A stretch of 64,000 bases of DNA from Mycobacterium sp. Root135 (GTDB lineage: Bacteria > Actinomycetota > Actinomycetes > Mycobacteriales > Mycobacteriaceae): contig NZ_LMEZ01000001.1 of the NCBI RefSeq assembly GCF_001426545.1, forward strand, positions 1,178,506 to 1,242,505. Direction: 5' to 3'. Made by a program: the position numbers and the translations under genes. Positions 1-9,542 of this stretch are shown here, one piece after another. Each line of letters begins with the position of its first letter. Position 1 is the stretch's first letter. Below the pieces are notes generated by a model, which saw only the letters and a program-made list of their open reading frames with translations, ran no database searches and was not told the origin of the DNA.

Positions 1-1
1 A

Positions 2-27
2 ATTCTTTGACGTTGTTGTCGAAGAAT
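2..27. promoter_or_regulatory. Palindrome upstream of the TetR gene (candidate operator)
   Basis: Two 10-base arms, ATTCTTTGAC and GTCGAAGAAT, are complementary with one mismatch and are separated by 6 bases. The element ends 4 bases before the Shine-Dalgarno sequence AGGAGG (32-37) of the TetR gene. This size and position fit an autoregulatory TetR operator. The window starts here, so it could instead be a terminator of an upstream gene. There is no T-run after it. Confidence 0.45.
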
Positions 28-44
28 GATCAGGAGGTTGACAT

Positions 45-668
45 GTGACGTCGATTACTGTCAACCCCATGGCCCGTCCGCGTAATCAGGGAGCCCGCCG
101 CCAAGCCCTCATCGAGGCGACCTACAGCGCCGGCAAGAAGCACGGGCTACGTTCGCTGTCGCTGACCGACGTCGCCCTGCAGGCCGGCCTCAGCAGGGGC
201 ACGGTGCTCTACTACTACGACGACCTCGACGCACTCCTCGTGGAGGCGCACGCGGCCGGAGTGGAGCGATTCTGCGACCAACGCGATCGGTTGGTCGCGG
301 CCACCGACGACCCGCGGGCCAAACTCGGCACCGCGATCGCGGCGGGTCTTCCGAGCGGCCCCGACGACGCACTGATGCGCATCCTGTACGAATTCGACGT
401 GCTGGCAGGCAATTCCGCCCTTCACGACGACCTCGTCCAGCGGATGTACCTGCGTCAGATGGACACCTACCGTGGAATCTTCGCCGAGGGTCGATGCAGC
501 GGCGTCTTCACCCCCGCTCTGACCGACGACGTCCTCGCCATGAACTTCGTGGCGCTCGAGGACGCCTACGGTCTGCACGTCGTCGCGGGCAACGCGCTCG
601 TCACGGTGGAGTCCGCGGAGGCTGCGATGCGCGCAGTCGCCACCCAACTCGGCTGCGCCCCCGGTTAG
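45..668 (+). CDS. TetR/AcrR family transcriptional regulator
   Basis: A 207-residue one-domain regulator. The N-terminal helix-turn-helix lies at about residues 18-65, with recognition helix around LSRGTVLYYYDDLDALL, typical of TetR repressors. The remaining helical domain would bind an unknown ligand; its pattern is loosely BetI-like. The GTG at 45 is chosen because AGGAGG lies 7 bases upstream. An ATG at 43 runs straight into a stop (ATGTGA), and an internal ATG at 69 would remove only eight residues. A palindrome at 2-27 is a plausible self-operator. The next gene on the same strand is a diflavin reductase 108 bases downstream, a possible but unproven target. Confidence 0.85.
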   Translation: MTSITVNPMARPRNQGARRQALIEATYSAGKKHGLRSLSLTDVALQAGLSRGTVLYYYDDLDALLVEAHAAGVERFCDQRDRLVAATDDPRAKLGTAIAAGLPSGPDDALMRILYEFDVLAGNSALHDDLVQRMYLRQMDTYRGIFAEGRCSGVFTPALTDDVLAMNFVALEDAYGLHVVAGNALVTVESAEAAMRAVATQLGCAPG

Positions 669-718
669 CCGGCAATCGCGCCGGCGCGGGTAGGCCCCCA
701 CGGCCCTCCGCCGTCAAC

Positions 719-737
719 TAAGGTCACCCTAATCTCA
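719..737 (+). promoter_or_regulatory. Possible IdeR/DtxR-type iron box
   Basis: This 19-base stretch matches the mycobacterial iron box TTAGGTTAGSCTAACCTAA at 14 of 19 positions by hand alignment. The core AAGGT..CCTAA is preserved. It lies 39 bases upstream of the diflavin reductase start, where an IdeR site would block transcription. The score is borderline and no other iron gene is adjacent. Confidence 0.35.
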
Positions 738-776
738 TCGGCGCGGGCTGACCGCGCCCTCGACCAGGGAGCCACC

Positions 777-2396
777 GTGACCGGCCAACGCGACTTTTCG
801 CTGCTCGTCGCCTTCGGTACCGACATGGGAAACGCCGAGGACGCCGCCATGACGTTCGCCGAGACCGTTGCGACCATCGGCGTCGATGCCCAAGCCGTCG
901 AGTTGAACCAGCTCGACGTCGCCGAGCTTCAGTCGGCCACCCACTTCGTGGTGGTCTGTTCGACGTTCGGCGAGGGTGAGTTCCCCGACAACGCCGAGTT
1001 GTTCTGGGAGGCTCTCAGCGCCGACGACGCCGCGCGACTGGAGCACCTGAGCTTCGCGGTGTTGGCGCTCGGCGACATCTCCTACGAATTCTTCTGCAAC
1101 GCAGGCAAACTGATCGACGAACGGCTCGAGGCCCTCGGCGCCACCAGGCTGATCGATCGCGTCGACGTCGACGGTTCCTACGAGCAACCCGCGCGGGCCT
1201 GGACCACCGACCTGGTCAAGCTGTTGCAGAGCACCCGCACCCCGTCGGCGACGGCGACGGCGACGGCACCGCCGGAAGTCTCCCCGCCGCCGAGTCGCGA
1301 CCGCCACCTACCAGTCGACGCGCGCCTCGTCGTGAATCGGCGGTTGACGTCTCCGCAGTCCGACAGGGAGGTCCGCCACTACGAACTCGACCTCACCGGA
1401 TGCGAAATCGACTACTCCGCAGGCGATTCCATTGCCGTGCACGTGACGAACGATCCCGACCTCGTCGACGCGATCCTGGCGCACTTCGGCGTCGGCCGCG
1501 ACCACGCCATCGCCGACCACGACGAGCCGCTCGGAGTGCTGCTGGCCGAGCGCTTCGAGATCCGCACGCCGTCGCGCGCCCTTCAGTCCCTGGTCGCGGC
1601 GAGGACGGCGGACACCGAGGCCGCGGGCGCGCTGAGTGCCGACGCGGTGGCCGCCCCTGGTTCATGGGCCTACGGCAAGGACGTCCTCGACCTACTGGAG
1701 CTGGCCGACGTCACGGTCGACGAACTGCTGGACACGTTGCGTCCGTTGCAGTTCCGCGACTACTCGATTGCGTCGAGCCCATTGGTTCACCCCGACCACG
1801 TGCATCTGACGGTGGCGACCGTGCGCTACGACGCCGGGGTTCGCCGCCACGGCGGGGTGGCGTCGACCTTCCTCGCCGATCGCGGCGACGTGGTTGCAGT
1901 TCATCTGCGACCGAACCACACGTTCCGCCTGCCCGCGGCCGACGTTCCGATCGTCATGATCGGCCCCGGCACAGGGATCGCACCGTTCCGCGCCTTCCTT
2001 CAGGAGCGCCGAGCCACCGCGGCCCCGGGGCGGTCGTGGCTGTTCTTCGGGGACCGTCGCCGCGCGACGGACTTCCTCTACGGCGAGGAGTTGGAGGGCT
2101 TCGTCGAGTCGGGGACGCTGACCAGACTCGATCTCGCGTTCTCCCGCGACCGTCCCGATGACGGCCCGAAGGAGTATGTGCAGCAACGCATGTGGGAGAA
2201 CTCGGCGGAGCTGTTCGGTTGGCTCCAGGACGGCGCCTACGTCTACGTCTGCGGCGACGAGAAGCGGATGGCCAAGGACGTCAACGAGACGTTGCACCGC
2301 ATCGTTGCGGCCGAGGGTGACCTGGATGCGGAATCGGCGCACGCCTACGTCAACGACCTCGTCAAGAGCCACCGCTACGTGCGGGACGTCTACTAG
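777..2396 (+). CDS. NADPH-dependent diflavin reductase (CysJ-like)
   Basis: A 539-residue protein with the CysJ/cytochrome P450 reductase layout. The FMN flavodoxin domain is at about 1-150 (FGTDMGNAED and CSTFGEGEFPDN loops), followed by a Thr/Pro/Ala linker at 155-175. The FAD-binding domain carries R327-D-Y-S, and the NADP-binding domain has MIGPGTGIAPFR near 394 and CGDEKRMAKDV. The protein ends in a tyrosine, as this family's nicotinamide-stacking C-terminal aromatic requires. It would pass electrons from NADPH through FAD and FMN to an acceptor. No sulfite reductase haem subunit is adjacent, and mycobacterial assimilatory sulfite reductase is ferredoxin-type, so the partner is unknown. 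GTG start with AGGGAG upstream. Confidence 0.85.
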   Translation: MTGQRDFSLLVAFGTDMGNAEDAAMTFAETVATIGVDAQAVELNQLDVAELQSATHFVVVCSTFGEGEFPDNAELFWEALSADDAARLEHLSFAVLALGDISYEFFCNAGKLIDERLEALGATRLIDRVDVDGSYEQPARAWTTDLVKLLQSTRTPSATATATAPPEVSPPPSRDRHLPVDARLVVNRRLTSPQSDREVRHYELDLTGCEIDYSAGDSIAVHVTNDPDLVDAILAHFGVGRDHAIADHDEPLGVLLAERFEIRTPSRALQSLVAARTADTEAAGALSADAVAAPGSWAYGKDVLDLLELADVTVDELLDTLRPLQFRDYSIASSPLVHPDHVHLTVATVRYDAGVRRHGGVASTFLADRGDVVAVHLRPNHTFRLPAADVPIVMIGPGTGIAPFRAFLQERRATAAPGRSWLFFGDRRRATDFLYGEELEGFVESGTLTRLDLAFSRDRPDDGPKEYVQQRMWENSAELFGWLQDGAYVYVCGDEKRMAKDVNETLHRIVAAEGDLDAESAHAYVNDLVKSHRYVRDVY

Positions 2397-3460
2397 CGGT
2401 ACACGCGGCCGCGCAGGACGATCACGTCCGGGTGGTCGAGCACGCCCGGCTCGCGCGGATCCTCGGTGTAGCAGACCAGATCGGCCGACGCCCCGTGCTC
2501 CAGCGCGGGCCTGCCCAGCCAAGCCCTGGCATCCCAGCACGCTGCCCCGAGGGCATCGGTTGCGCTCATGCCGATGGTTGCCAACGCGGCGACCTCGTCG
2601 GCGATCCGTCCGTGGGCGACCGTGCTTCCGGCGTCGGTCCCCGCGTAGATCGGCACCCCGGCGTCGTGCGCGGCAGCCACCCGCGCCGGGCAAGAGGCGT
2701 AGAGGTCTCGCATGTGCTTGGCGTAGGTCGGGTACTTCGCCGCGGCGTCGGCGATGCCGGGAAAGTTCTCGATGTTGATCAGCGTGGGCACCAGCGCGGT
2801 GCCGTGCTCGAGCATCATGGCGATGACGTCGTCGGTGATGCCGGTGCCGTGCTCGATGCAGTCGATGCCCGCGTTGACCAACCCGGGCAGCGCGTCCTCC
2901 CCGAACACGTGCGCGGTCACCCGGGCACCCTCGGCGTGTGCGGCGGCGATGGCCTCGACCAGCACGTCGCCTGACCACAGCGGCGCGAGATCGCCGACGC
3001 CCCTGTCGATCCAGTCCCCCACCAGCTTCACCCAGCCGTCGCCCCAGCGAGCCTGCTCGGCGACCACGGCAGGCAGCTGCGATTCGTCCTCGACGTCGAT
3101 CGGAAGCCGCGGAATGTAGCGCTTCGGCCGAGCTATGTGACGGCCCGCCCGGATGATGCGGGGCAGGTCGTCGCGATCGTCCAAGCTGCGGGTGTCGACC
3201 GGCGAGCCCGCGTCGCGCAGCAGCAGGGCGCCGGCGTCGCGTTCCGTCTCGGCCTGGGCGACCGCTTCGTCGAACTCCGTCGGCCCGTCGGCACCAAGCC
3301 CGACGTGACAGTGCGCGTCGACGAGCCCGGGGATGATCCACCCACCATCGACGACCGTCACGGCGTCGGCGACGGGCTCGGCACTCAGCGTTCCGTCGAT
3401 CACCCACCACTCGACGGGCTCCCCGTCGGGAAGCCCGCGACCGCGAAAACGAAGACGCAA
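2393..3460 (-). CDS. Amidohydrolase-family protein (Rv2915c-like)
   Basis: A 355-residue metal-dependent hydrolase of the imidazolonepropionase/prolidase-like amidohydrolase group. The metal-binding H50-C-H52 pair sits in GLVDAHCHVGLG. Later ligands are visible in TAHVFG, CIEHGTG and AGTDAGS, giving the usual HxH, H, H, D set. The substrate cannot be read from the sequence. The gene begins 2 bases after the ffh stop codon and is probably transcribed with it, as in M. tuberculosis (Rv2915c next to Rv2916c, from memory). Its 3' end overlaps the convergent diflavin reductase stop by 4 bases. Confidence 0.8.
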   Translation of the reverse strand: MRLRFRGRGLPDGEPVEWWVIDGTLSAEPVADAVTVVDGGWIIPGLVDAHCHVGLGADGPTEFDEAVAQAETERDAGALLLRDAGSPVDTRSLDDRDDLPRIIRAGRHIARPKRYIPRLPIDVEDESQLPAVVAEQARWGDGWVKLVGDWIDRGVGDLAPLWSGDVLVEAIAAAHAEGARVTAHVFGEDALPGLVNAGIDCIEHGTGITDDVIAMMLEHGTALVPTLINIENFPGIADAAAKYPTYAKHMRDLYASCPARVAAAHDAGVPIYAGTDAGSTVAHGRIADEVAALATIGMSATDALGAACWDARAWLGRPALEHGASADLVCYTEDPREPGVLDHPDVIVLRGRVYR

Positions 3461-3462
3461 CG

Positions 3463-5037
3463 CTACTTCTGGCCGGGGAACTTCAGCTTGGACAGATCGA
3501 AGTTGGCCAGACCCGGAGGCAACTCGTCGAGCCCCTTCGGCATGTTGGACAGGTCCGGGAAACCGGCGGGCATGCCACCGGCGCCCAAGGGATTCGGCGT
3601 CTTGGGCGGTGTGGGTCCCCGGTTGCCCTTCTTCTTTCCGGCCTGCTTGTTCTTGCCCTTGGCGGCCTTGCGCGAGGAGGAACCCTTGCGCGCGAACGGC
3701 ATTCCCATCTGACCGGCCATCTGCGACATCATCTTCCGGGCCTCGAAGAACCGGTCGACGAGCGAGTTGACCTCGGCCACCGCGACACCGGAACCGTTGG
3801 CGATGCGCAGCCGCCGCGAGGCGTTGATGATCTTCGGGTCGGCCCGCTCGGCGGGCGTCATGCCGCGGATGATGGCCTGCACCCGGTCGAGCTGGGAGTC
3901 GTCGACCGCGGCCAGGGCGTCCTTCATCTGACCGGCGCCGGGCAGCATGCCAAGCAGGTTGCCGATCGGACCCATCTTCCGGATCATCAGCATCTGCTCG
4001 AGGAAGTCCTCGAGGGTGAGCTCACCGGAGCCGATCTTGGCGGCGGCGGCCTCGGCCTTCTCGGCGTCGAAGACCTGCTCGGCCTGCTCGATGAGCGTGA
4101 GGACGTCACCCATGCCGAGGATGCGGCTGGCCATCCGGTCGGGGTGGAAGACGTCGAAGTCGTCGAGCTTCTCGCCGTCGGAGGCGAACAGGATCGGCAC
4201 GCCGGTGATCTCGCGGACGGAGAGCGCGGCGCCACCTCGGGCGTCGCCGTCGAGCTTGGTCAGCACCACACCGGTGAAGCCGACGCCCTCGCGGAAGGCC
4301 TCCGCGGTGGTCACGGCGTCCTGGCCGATCATCGAGTCGAGGACGAACAGCACCTCGTCGGGGTTGACGGCGTCACGGATCGCGGCCGCCTGGCTCATCA
4401 ACTCCTCGTCGATGCCGAGCCGGCCCGCGGTGTCGACGATGACGACGTCGTAGTGCTTGGCCTTGGCCTCCGCGAGACCGGCCGCGGCGACGGCCACGGG
4501 ATCCTCGGGCTTGATCGCCGCGATGTCGGAGCCGCCCGGTGACACGCCAGGGTTCGGCGCGAAGACGTCGACACCGGCGCGCTGACCCACGATCTGAAGC
4601 TGGTTGACCGCGCCGGGGCGCTGCAGGTCGCACGCCACCAGAAGCGGGGTGTGGCCCTGGGTCTTGAACCACTTGGCGAGCTTGCCCGCCAGGGTCGTCT
4701 TACCGGAACCCTGCAGGCCGGCGAGCATGACGACCGTGGGTGGCGTCTTGGCGTAGGCCAGCTTGCGGGTCTCGCCACCGAGGATGCCGACGAGTTCGTC
4801 GTTGACGATCTTGACGACCTGCTGGGCCGGGTTCAGTGCACCCGACACCTCGGCACCCTTGGCGCGGTCCTTGACGCGGGCGATGAAGGCCCGCACGACG
4901 GCAAGCGAGACGTCGGCCTCTAGTAGGGCCAGGCGAATCTCGCGCGCGGTGGCGTCGATGTCGGCTTCGGTGAGCCGACCCTTGCCACGCAGGCCGGATA
5001 GGGCCCCGGTCAATCGGTCGGAAAGCGATTCAAACAC
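3463..5037 (-). CDS. ffh: Signal recognition particle protein Ffh
   Basis: A 524-residue SRP54 GTPase that binds signal peptides emerging from ribosomes and, with 4.5S RNA, delivers them to FtsY. The N domain is at 1-95, the G domain at 100-300 with P-loop G107-LQGSGKTT and DTAGRLG, and the methionine-rich M domain at about 320-450 (LEQMLMIRKMG). The tail is Lys/Pro/Gly rich, as in actinobacterial Ffh. The start is GTG at 5037. No Shine-Dalgarno is visible, but TAGGCT lies exactly 6 bases upstream, which predicts a leaderless mRNA. The amidohydrolase follows directly. The receptor gene ftsY lies about 4.5 kb upstream. Confidence 0.97.
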   Translation of the reverse strand: MFESLSDRLTGALSGLRGKGRLTEADIDATAREIRLALLEADVSLAVVRAFIARVKDRAKGAEVSGALNPAQQVVKIVNDELVGILGGETRKLAYAKTPPTVVMLAGLQGSGKTTLAGKLAKWFKTQGHTPLLVACDLQRPGAVNQLQIVGQRAGVDVFAPNPGVSPGGSDIAAIKPEDPVAVAAAGLAEAKAKHYDVVIVDTAGRLGIDEELMSQAAAIRDAVNPDEVLFVLDSMIGQDAVTTAEAFREGVGFTGVVLTKLDGDARGGAALSVREITGVPILFASDGEKLDDFDVFHPDRMASRILGMGDVLTLIEQAEQVFDAEKAEAAAAKIGSGELTLEDFLEQMLMIRKMGPIGNLLGMLPGAGQMKDALAAVDDSQLDRVQAIIRGMTPAERADPKIINASRRLRIANGSGVAVAEVNSLVDRFFEARKMMSQMAGQMGMPFARKGSSSRKAAKGKNKQAGKKKGNRGPTPPKTPNPLGAGGMPAGFPDLSNMPKGLDELPPGLANFDLSKLKFPGQK

Positions 5038-5043
5038 GTGGTT

Positions 5044-5049
5044 AGCCTA
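5044..5049 (-). promoter_or_regulatory. -10 box for a probable leaderless ffh transcript
   Basis: Read on the minus strand the sequence is TAGGCT, then AACCAC, then the GTG start of ffh. TANNNT placed 6-7 bases before a start codon is the usual layout of mycobacterial leaderless promoters. It lies in the 24-base gap between glnD and ffh. Confidence 0.5.
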
Positions 5050-5061
5050 GCTGGCGGCCCA

Positions 5062-7569
5062 CTAACTGGCCTCCGGCACTGCCTTTGGCGGGCTCGGCGT
5101 GGGAAGCACGGCGTAGAGGTCGCGCTCCAGTTCCTTGCGCGCCTCCGAAACGTCGCGGGTCACATCCCCGGCCTCCTCGTCGGCGGCCAGCGCGGGCACC
5201 ACGATGCCGAAGGCGTCCACGACCGTCGACCCCAGCGTCGTGACCTTCGCCCAGGCGATGTCGACGCCGTCGCGTTCGACGACGGCCGTGAGCCTGGCCA
5301 GCAGGCCCGCCCGGTCAGTGCTGCGGATCTGGAGGACGAACTCGCCGGGCGACGTGCCGTCGAACCAGAGGATCCGCGGCGGCGCGGGCGCGTTGATCGG
5401 CACGGCGTCGGGGATGTCTCCAGCCCTCGTGGTGTTGACGGTGGCGGTCTCGCGATCCCGGCGTTCCAGCGAGCCGATGACGTCCAGGTCGCCACCCAAG
5501 GCGAGGACGAACTGTTCGCGAAGCAGCTCGGCGGCCGGTGGTGCACCGAAGTGCGGCGAGACGACGAAGGTGGTGATCGCGACACCCTCGTGGATGGTGA
5601 CCGACGCCGAGTGCACCCGCAGCGAGTTGAGCGCCAGCACCCCGGCGGCCTTGGAGAGCAGACCGCGACGGTCGGGCGCGATCATCACGACGTCGAAGAC
5701 GTGCGGACTGTCCGACGCCGTCAACTCGACGTGCACGCCGCGATCGGCGGCCAACGAAACATGCCGCGGGTCAATGGGATCGGGCGTCGGGAGCGGCTCC
5801 CCCGCCATGACCAGCCGGCAGCGGCGCACCAGGTCGCCAATCAGCGACGCCTTCCAGTCCCCCCACACACCGGGCCCGGTGGCCAGCGAATCCGCCTCGG
5901 CCAGCGCGTGCAGCAGCTCGAGGAGCACGGGGTCTCCGTCGAGCGCGTCGACGACCGACGCGATCACCTTGGGGTCCTGCAGGTCGCGTCGGGTTGCGGT
6001 GTCCGGAAGGAGAAGGTGGTAGCGCACCATCTTCGACAACAGCGCGACGTCGGACGGCCACAGCCCTAGCCGGGTGCCGATCTGGACCGCCAGATCCGCA
6101 CCGATGACGCTGTGGTCGCCGCCGCGGCCCTTGCCGATGTCGTGGGCGAGTGCGCCGAGCACCAGCAGGTCGGGCCGCGACACGCGAGTGGTGAACGCGC
6201 TTGCGCGCGAGATCGTTTCGACGAGGTGGCGGTCGACGGTCCAGATGTGGACGACGTCGCGGGGCGGGAGGTCCCGCACCGCCCCCCATTCGGGAAAGAG
6301 CCTGCCCCACAACCCCGTTCGATCCAGCGCTTCGATGGTGGAGACGGTGGCCGCGCCTGCGGCCAGCATCACCAGCAGGTCCTTGAGCGCCTGCCGGGGC
6401 CACGGGGTGCGCAGTTCGGGTGCAGCCTCGGCCAGCCTGCTGAGCGTCGACGACGACATCGGCAGACCCGTGGTCGCCGACGCGGCCGCGACGCGCAGGA
6501 TGAGGCCGGGATCGCGCTCGGGGCGGGCGTCGCGGGCCAGCATGACTTCCCCGCCGTACTCGATGACGCCCTCGTCGACCGGACGACGCACGGGGCGGCG
6601 CAGGACCTTCAAACCACGGCGCGGCAACGCATTCGATGCGGTGCGGATGCCGGAGTCGACGTAGTAGCTGATGGTGCGGGCGGCGTCGCTGAGCATGCGG
6701 GCGAGGTCGAATCGGTCGCCGATGTGCAGGGCGGCGCCAATTTCGTCGGCGTACTGCGCCAGCAGCATCTCCCTGCCGCGGCGTGAGACGCGATGCAGTT
6801 CGGTGCGCACGTTGAGCAGGGCGAGGTGCGCGTCACCCAGCGACCCGGTCGGCGAGGCCAGCGACCGGCTTGGATATGCGTCGGCCAGCTGCGCGATGGC
6901 CAGTGCGTTGAGCAGTTGAACGTCGCGCAGACCTCCGCGGCCGTTCTTCAGGTCGGGTTCGGCGCGGTGGGCGATCTGGCCGCTGCGGTCCCAGCGAGAT
7001 CGCGTGTGTGCGACGAGTTCTTCGAACCTCGGCGCGATCCCGGTGCGCCACTGACGGCGTGCGCCGCCGACCAACAGCGCCGACAGGTCGGCGTCACCGG
7101 CGATGTGTCGCGCGTCGAGCATGGCGAGGCCCGCCGACATGTCCTCGCTCGCGACCTTCAGCGCCTCCGGTACGGTACGGACGCTGTGGTCGATGTGAAT
7201 GTTGGCATCCCACAACGGGTACCAGAGCAGCTCGGCAACCTGGGACACCACGTCACGTGGCATGTCGTCATGGACGAGGGTCAGGTCCAGGTCCGAGTAC
7301 GGCAGCAGCTCACCGCGACCCAGTCCGCCGGTGGCGACGATCGCGAAGCCACTGGTGGCCGTGATGCCGATCTCGGCAGCCTTTGTGGTGAGCCAGAATT
7401 CGTGCAGATCGAGCAGCGCGTCACGCAGCGCCGCCGAGTCCAGTCGCGCGCCGCCGGTCAGCAGCTGCTCCGCCGCGGTGGCCAAATCCTTGGCCGGACG
7501 CGACGATCCCGCCGCAGGCGCCACCCAACGAGAGGCGCCTGAGGCGGGATCTGGTGTCTGCTTGGTCAT
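5062..7569 (-). CDS. glnD: Bifunctional PII uridylyltransferase/adenylyltransferase GlnD
   Basis: An 835-residue sensor enzyme that nucleotidylates and de-modifies PII according to glutamine level. The nucleotidyltransferase domain carries [16 protein letters not shown] at 81-96, with D93 and D95 as metal ligands. The HD hydrolase domain has H476-D477 in LAHDIGKG. Two C-terminal ACT domains start near 622 ([13 protein letters not shown]) and 742 ([11 protein letters not shown]). In actinobacteria the modification is known to be adenylylation of Tyr51. The ATG is preceded by GGAGG with 6-base spacing. It is the last gene of amt-glnB-glnD, 90 bases after glnB. Confidence 0.96.
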   Translation of the reverse strand: MTKQTPDPASGASRWVAPAAGSSRPAKDLATAAEQLLTGGARLDSAALRDALLDLHEFWLTTKAAEIGITATSGFAIVATGGLGRGELLPYSDLDLTLVHDDMPRDVVSQVAELLWYPLWDANIHIDHSVRTVPEALKVASEDMSAGLAMLDARHIAGDADLSALLVGGARRQWRTGIAPRFEELVAHTRSRWDRSGQIAHRAEPDLKNGRGGLRDVQLLNALAIAQLADAYPSRSLASPTGSLGDAHLALLNVRTELHRVSRRGREMLLAQYADEIGAALHIGDRFDLARMLSDAARTISYYVDSGIRTASNALPRRGLKVLRRPVRRPVDEGVIEYGGEVMLARDARPERDPGLILRVAAASATTGLPMSSSTLSRLAEAAPELRTPWPRQALKDLLVMLAAGAATVSTIEALDRTGLWGRLFPEWGAVRDLPPRDVVHIWTVDRHLVETISRASAFTTRVSRPDLLVLGALAHDIGKGRGGDHSVIGADLAVQIGTRLGLWPSDVALLSKMVRYHLLLPDTATRRDLQDPKVIASVVDALDGDPVLLELLHALAEADSLATGPGVWGDWKASLIGDLVRRCRLVMAGEPLPTPDPIDPRHVSLAADRGVHVELTASDSPHVFDVVMIAPDRRGLLSKAAGVLALNSLRVHSASVTIHEGVAITTFVVSPHFGAPPAAELLREQFVLALGGDLDVIGSLERRDRETATVNTTRAGDIPDAVPINAPAPPRILWFDGTSPGEFVLQIRSTDRAGLLARLTAVVERDGVDIAWAKVTTLGSTVVDAFGIVVPALAADEEAGDVTRDVSEARKELERDLYAVLPTPSPPKAVPEAS

Positions 7570-7659
7570 CTCGGTCCTCCCCGGACGTACTGTCGATCAA
7601 CGACTTACCACTGACTCGATGCGTGTCCGGGAGACGACGCCTAGATCACCGTTCTGACG

Positions 7660-7998
<339 letters not shown>

Positions 7999-8049
7999 TT
8001 AGTCAGAGTCCTTTCCGGAAAACTCTTTGCACCTGTGATTATTTCCCGG

Positions 8050-9384
8050 TCACGCGAGTTCATAAGCCGTTTCCGCATGCTCGGCCTCGTCGATGCCGTT
8101 GTGCTCTTCCTCTTCGTCCAGTCGCAGCCCGATCGTGAACTTGACGATATAGGCCACGATGGCAGTGCCGATCGCCGAGTACAGCAGGACCGCACCCGCT
8201 CCGACTGCCTGCCGCCACAGCTGGTCGAAACCGCCGCCGTAGAACAGGCCCGCGACTCCGGCACCCGTCTCCGGAGCGGCGACCAGGCCGACCAGCAACG
8301 TGCCGGCCAGACCACCGACGAGGTGCACGCCGACGACGTCGAGCGAGTCGTCGAAGCCCAGCTTGAACTTGAGTCCGACCGCCAGCGCGCACAGCACGCC
8401 TGCGACGACGCCGATCACCAGTGCGCCAACGACGTTGACCGACGAGCAGGACGGGGTGATGGCGACCAGGCCTGCCACGATGCCCGACGCCGCGCCGAGC
8501 GAGGTGGCGTGTCCGTCGCGGATCTTCTCCGTGAGCAACCAGGCCAGCATGGCGGCAGCGGTGGCGACCGTCGTGGTGACGAACGTCGCACCAGCCAAAC
8601 CGCCTGAGCCGACGGCAGATCCGGCGTTGAACCCGTACCAGCCGAACCACAGCAGGCCCGCGCCCAACATCACGAAGGGCAGGTTGTGCGGCCGCATCGG
8701 CGATCCGGGCCAGCCCTTGCGCTTGCCGAGGATGATCGCGAGCACCAAACCGGCCGTGCCCGCGTTGATGTGAACCGCGGTACCACCGGCGAAGTCGACC
8801 GCGGCGAGTTTGTTGGCGATCCAGCCGCCCGTCTCACCGGTGAAGCCGTCGAACGCGAAGACCCAGTGTGCGACCGGGAAGTAGACGACCGTGACCCACA
8901 GGCCCGAGAACAGCAGCCAGCCGCTGAACTTCAGGCGGTCGGCAACGGCGCCGGAGATGAGGGCGACGGTGATGATGGCGAACATCAGCTGGAAGGCCAC
9001 GAAGACCGACATCGGGATGGTTCCGGCCAGCGGAATGTTCACGGCGTCAGCGGCTTCCACCCCGGCGCTGGGATCGGCGACCACGGCCGCCGAGGCGTTA
9101 CCGCCGATGATTCCCTTGAGTCCCCAGTACTGCGTGGGGTCACCGACGAAGTTGAACTTGTCGTTGCCGAATGCCATCGAGTAGCCGTACAGCGCCCACA
9201 GCACCGTGACCACGCCCATGGAGCTGATGCTCATCATGAGCATGTTCAGCACACCCTTGGCGCGAACCATGCCGCCGTAGAAGAAGGCCAGTCCGGGTGT
9301 CATCAACAGCACGAGTGCGGCGCTGGCCAACATCCATGCCGTGTCGCCGGTATCCGGCGCACCCATTATCGGAAATCCGTCCAC
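8050..9384 (-). CDS. amt: Ammonium transporter Amt
   Basis: A 444-residue Amt/Rh channel for ammonium uptake. About eleven hydrophobic segments fill the protein. The twin pore histidines can be assigned to GGTAVHINAGTAG and DVVGVHLVGGLAG, equivalent to H168 and H318 of E. coli AmtB. The GTG start is preceded by GGAGG. It is the first gene of amt-glnB-glnD and carries GlnR-type sites upstream, so it should be induced when nitrogen is short. Confidence 0.95.
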   Translation of the reverse strand: MDGFPIMGAPDTGDTAWMLASAALVLLMTPGLAFFYGGMVRAKGVLNMLMMSISSMGVVTVLWALYGYSMAFGNDKFNFVGDPTQYWGLKGIIGGNASAAVVADPSAGVEAADAVNIPLAGTIPMSVFVAFQLMFAIITVALISGAVADRLKFSGWLLFSGLWVTVVYFPVAHWVFAFDGFTGETGGWIANKLAAVDFAGGTAVHINAGTAGLVLAIILGKRKGWPGSPMRPHNLPFVMLGAGLLWFGWYGFNAGSAVGSGGLAGATFVTTTVATAAAMLAWLLTEKIRDGHATSLGAASGIVAGLVAITPSCSSVNVVGALVIGVVAGVLCALAVGLKFKLGFDDSLDVVGVHLVGGLAGTLLVGLVAAPETGAGVAGLFYGGGFDQLWRQAVGAGAVLLYSAIGTAIVAYIVKFTIGLRLDEEEEHNGIDEAEHAETAYELA

Positions 9385-9455
9385 TCCCAGTTTCCTCCTT
9401 CGCCCATGCCACGGTTAGTCACCGATGACCTAGGCCAAGACAATGCGCACTCGTT

Positions 9456-9525
9456 GTTTCGCGGATGAGCCGCCCGTGTTTCGCGGATGTGAACGGATCG
9501 GGCGATTGCGTTTCGTCGCGGTTAA
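9456..9525 (-). promoter_or_regulatory. GlnR-type binding boxes upstream of amt
   Basis: On the minus strand two elements fit the GlnR pattern of AC, nine bases, AC: TTAACCGCGACGAAAC (9525-9510) and TTCACATCCGCGAAAC (9493-9478). A degenerate third copy keeps ATCCGCGAAAC (9466-9456) but lacks the first AC. The GAAAC halves are 32 and 22 bases apart, near whole helical turns. Published work places amt-glnB-glnD of mycobacteria under GlnR, which agrees. Confidence 0.65.
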
Positions 9526-9542
9526 CCGCCTCGTCAGAGGCG

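Noticed and set aside
669..718. CGCGCCGGCGCG inverted repeat after the TetR gene as a terminator
   Set aside because: There is no loop and no flanking pairing; it is a short GC palindrome expected by chance.
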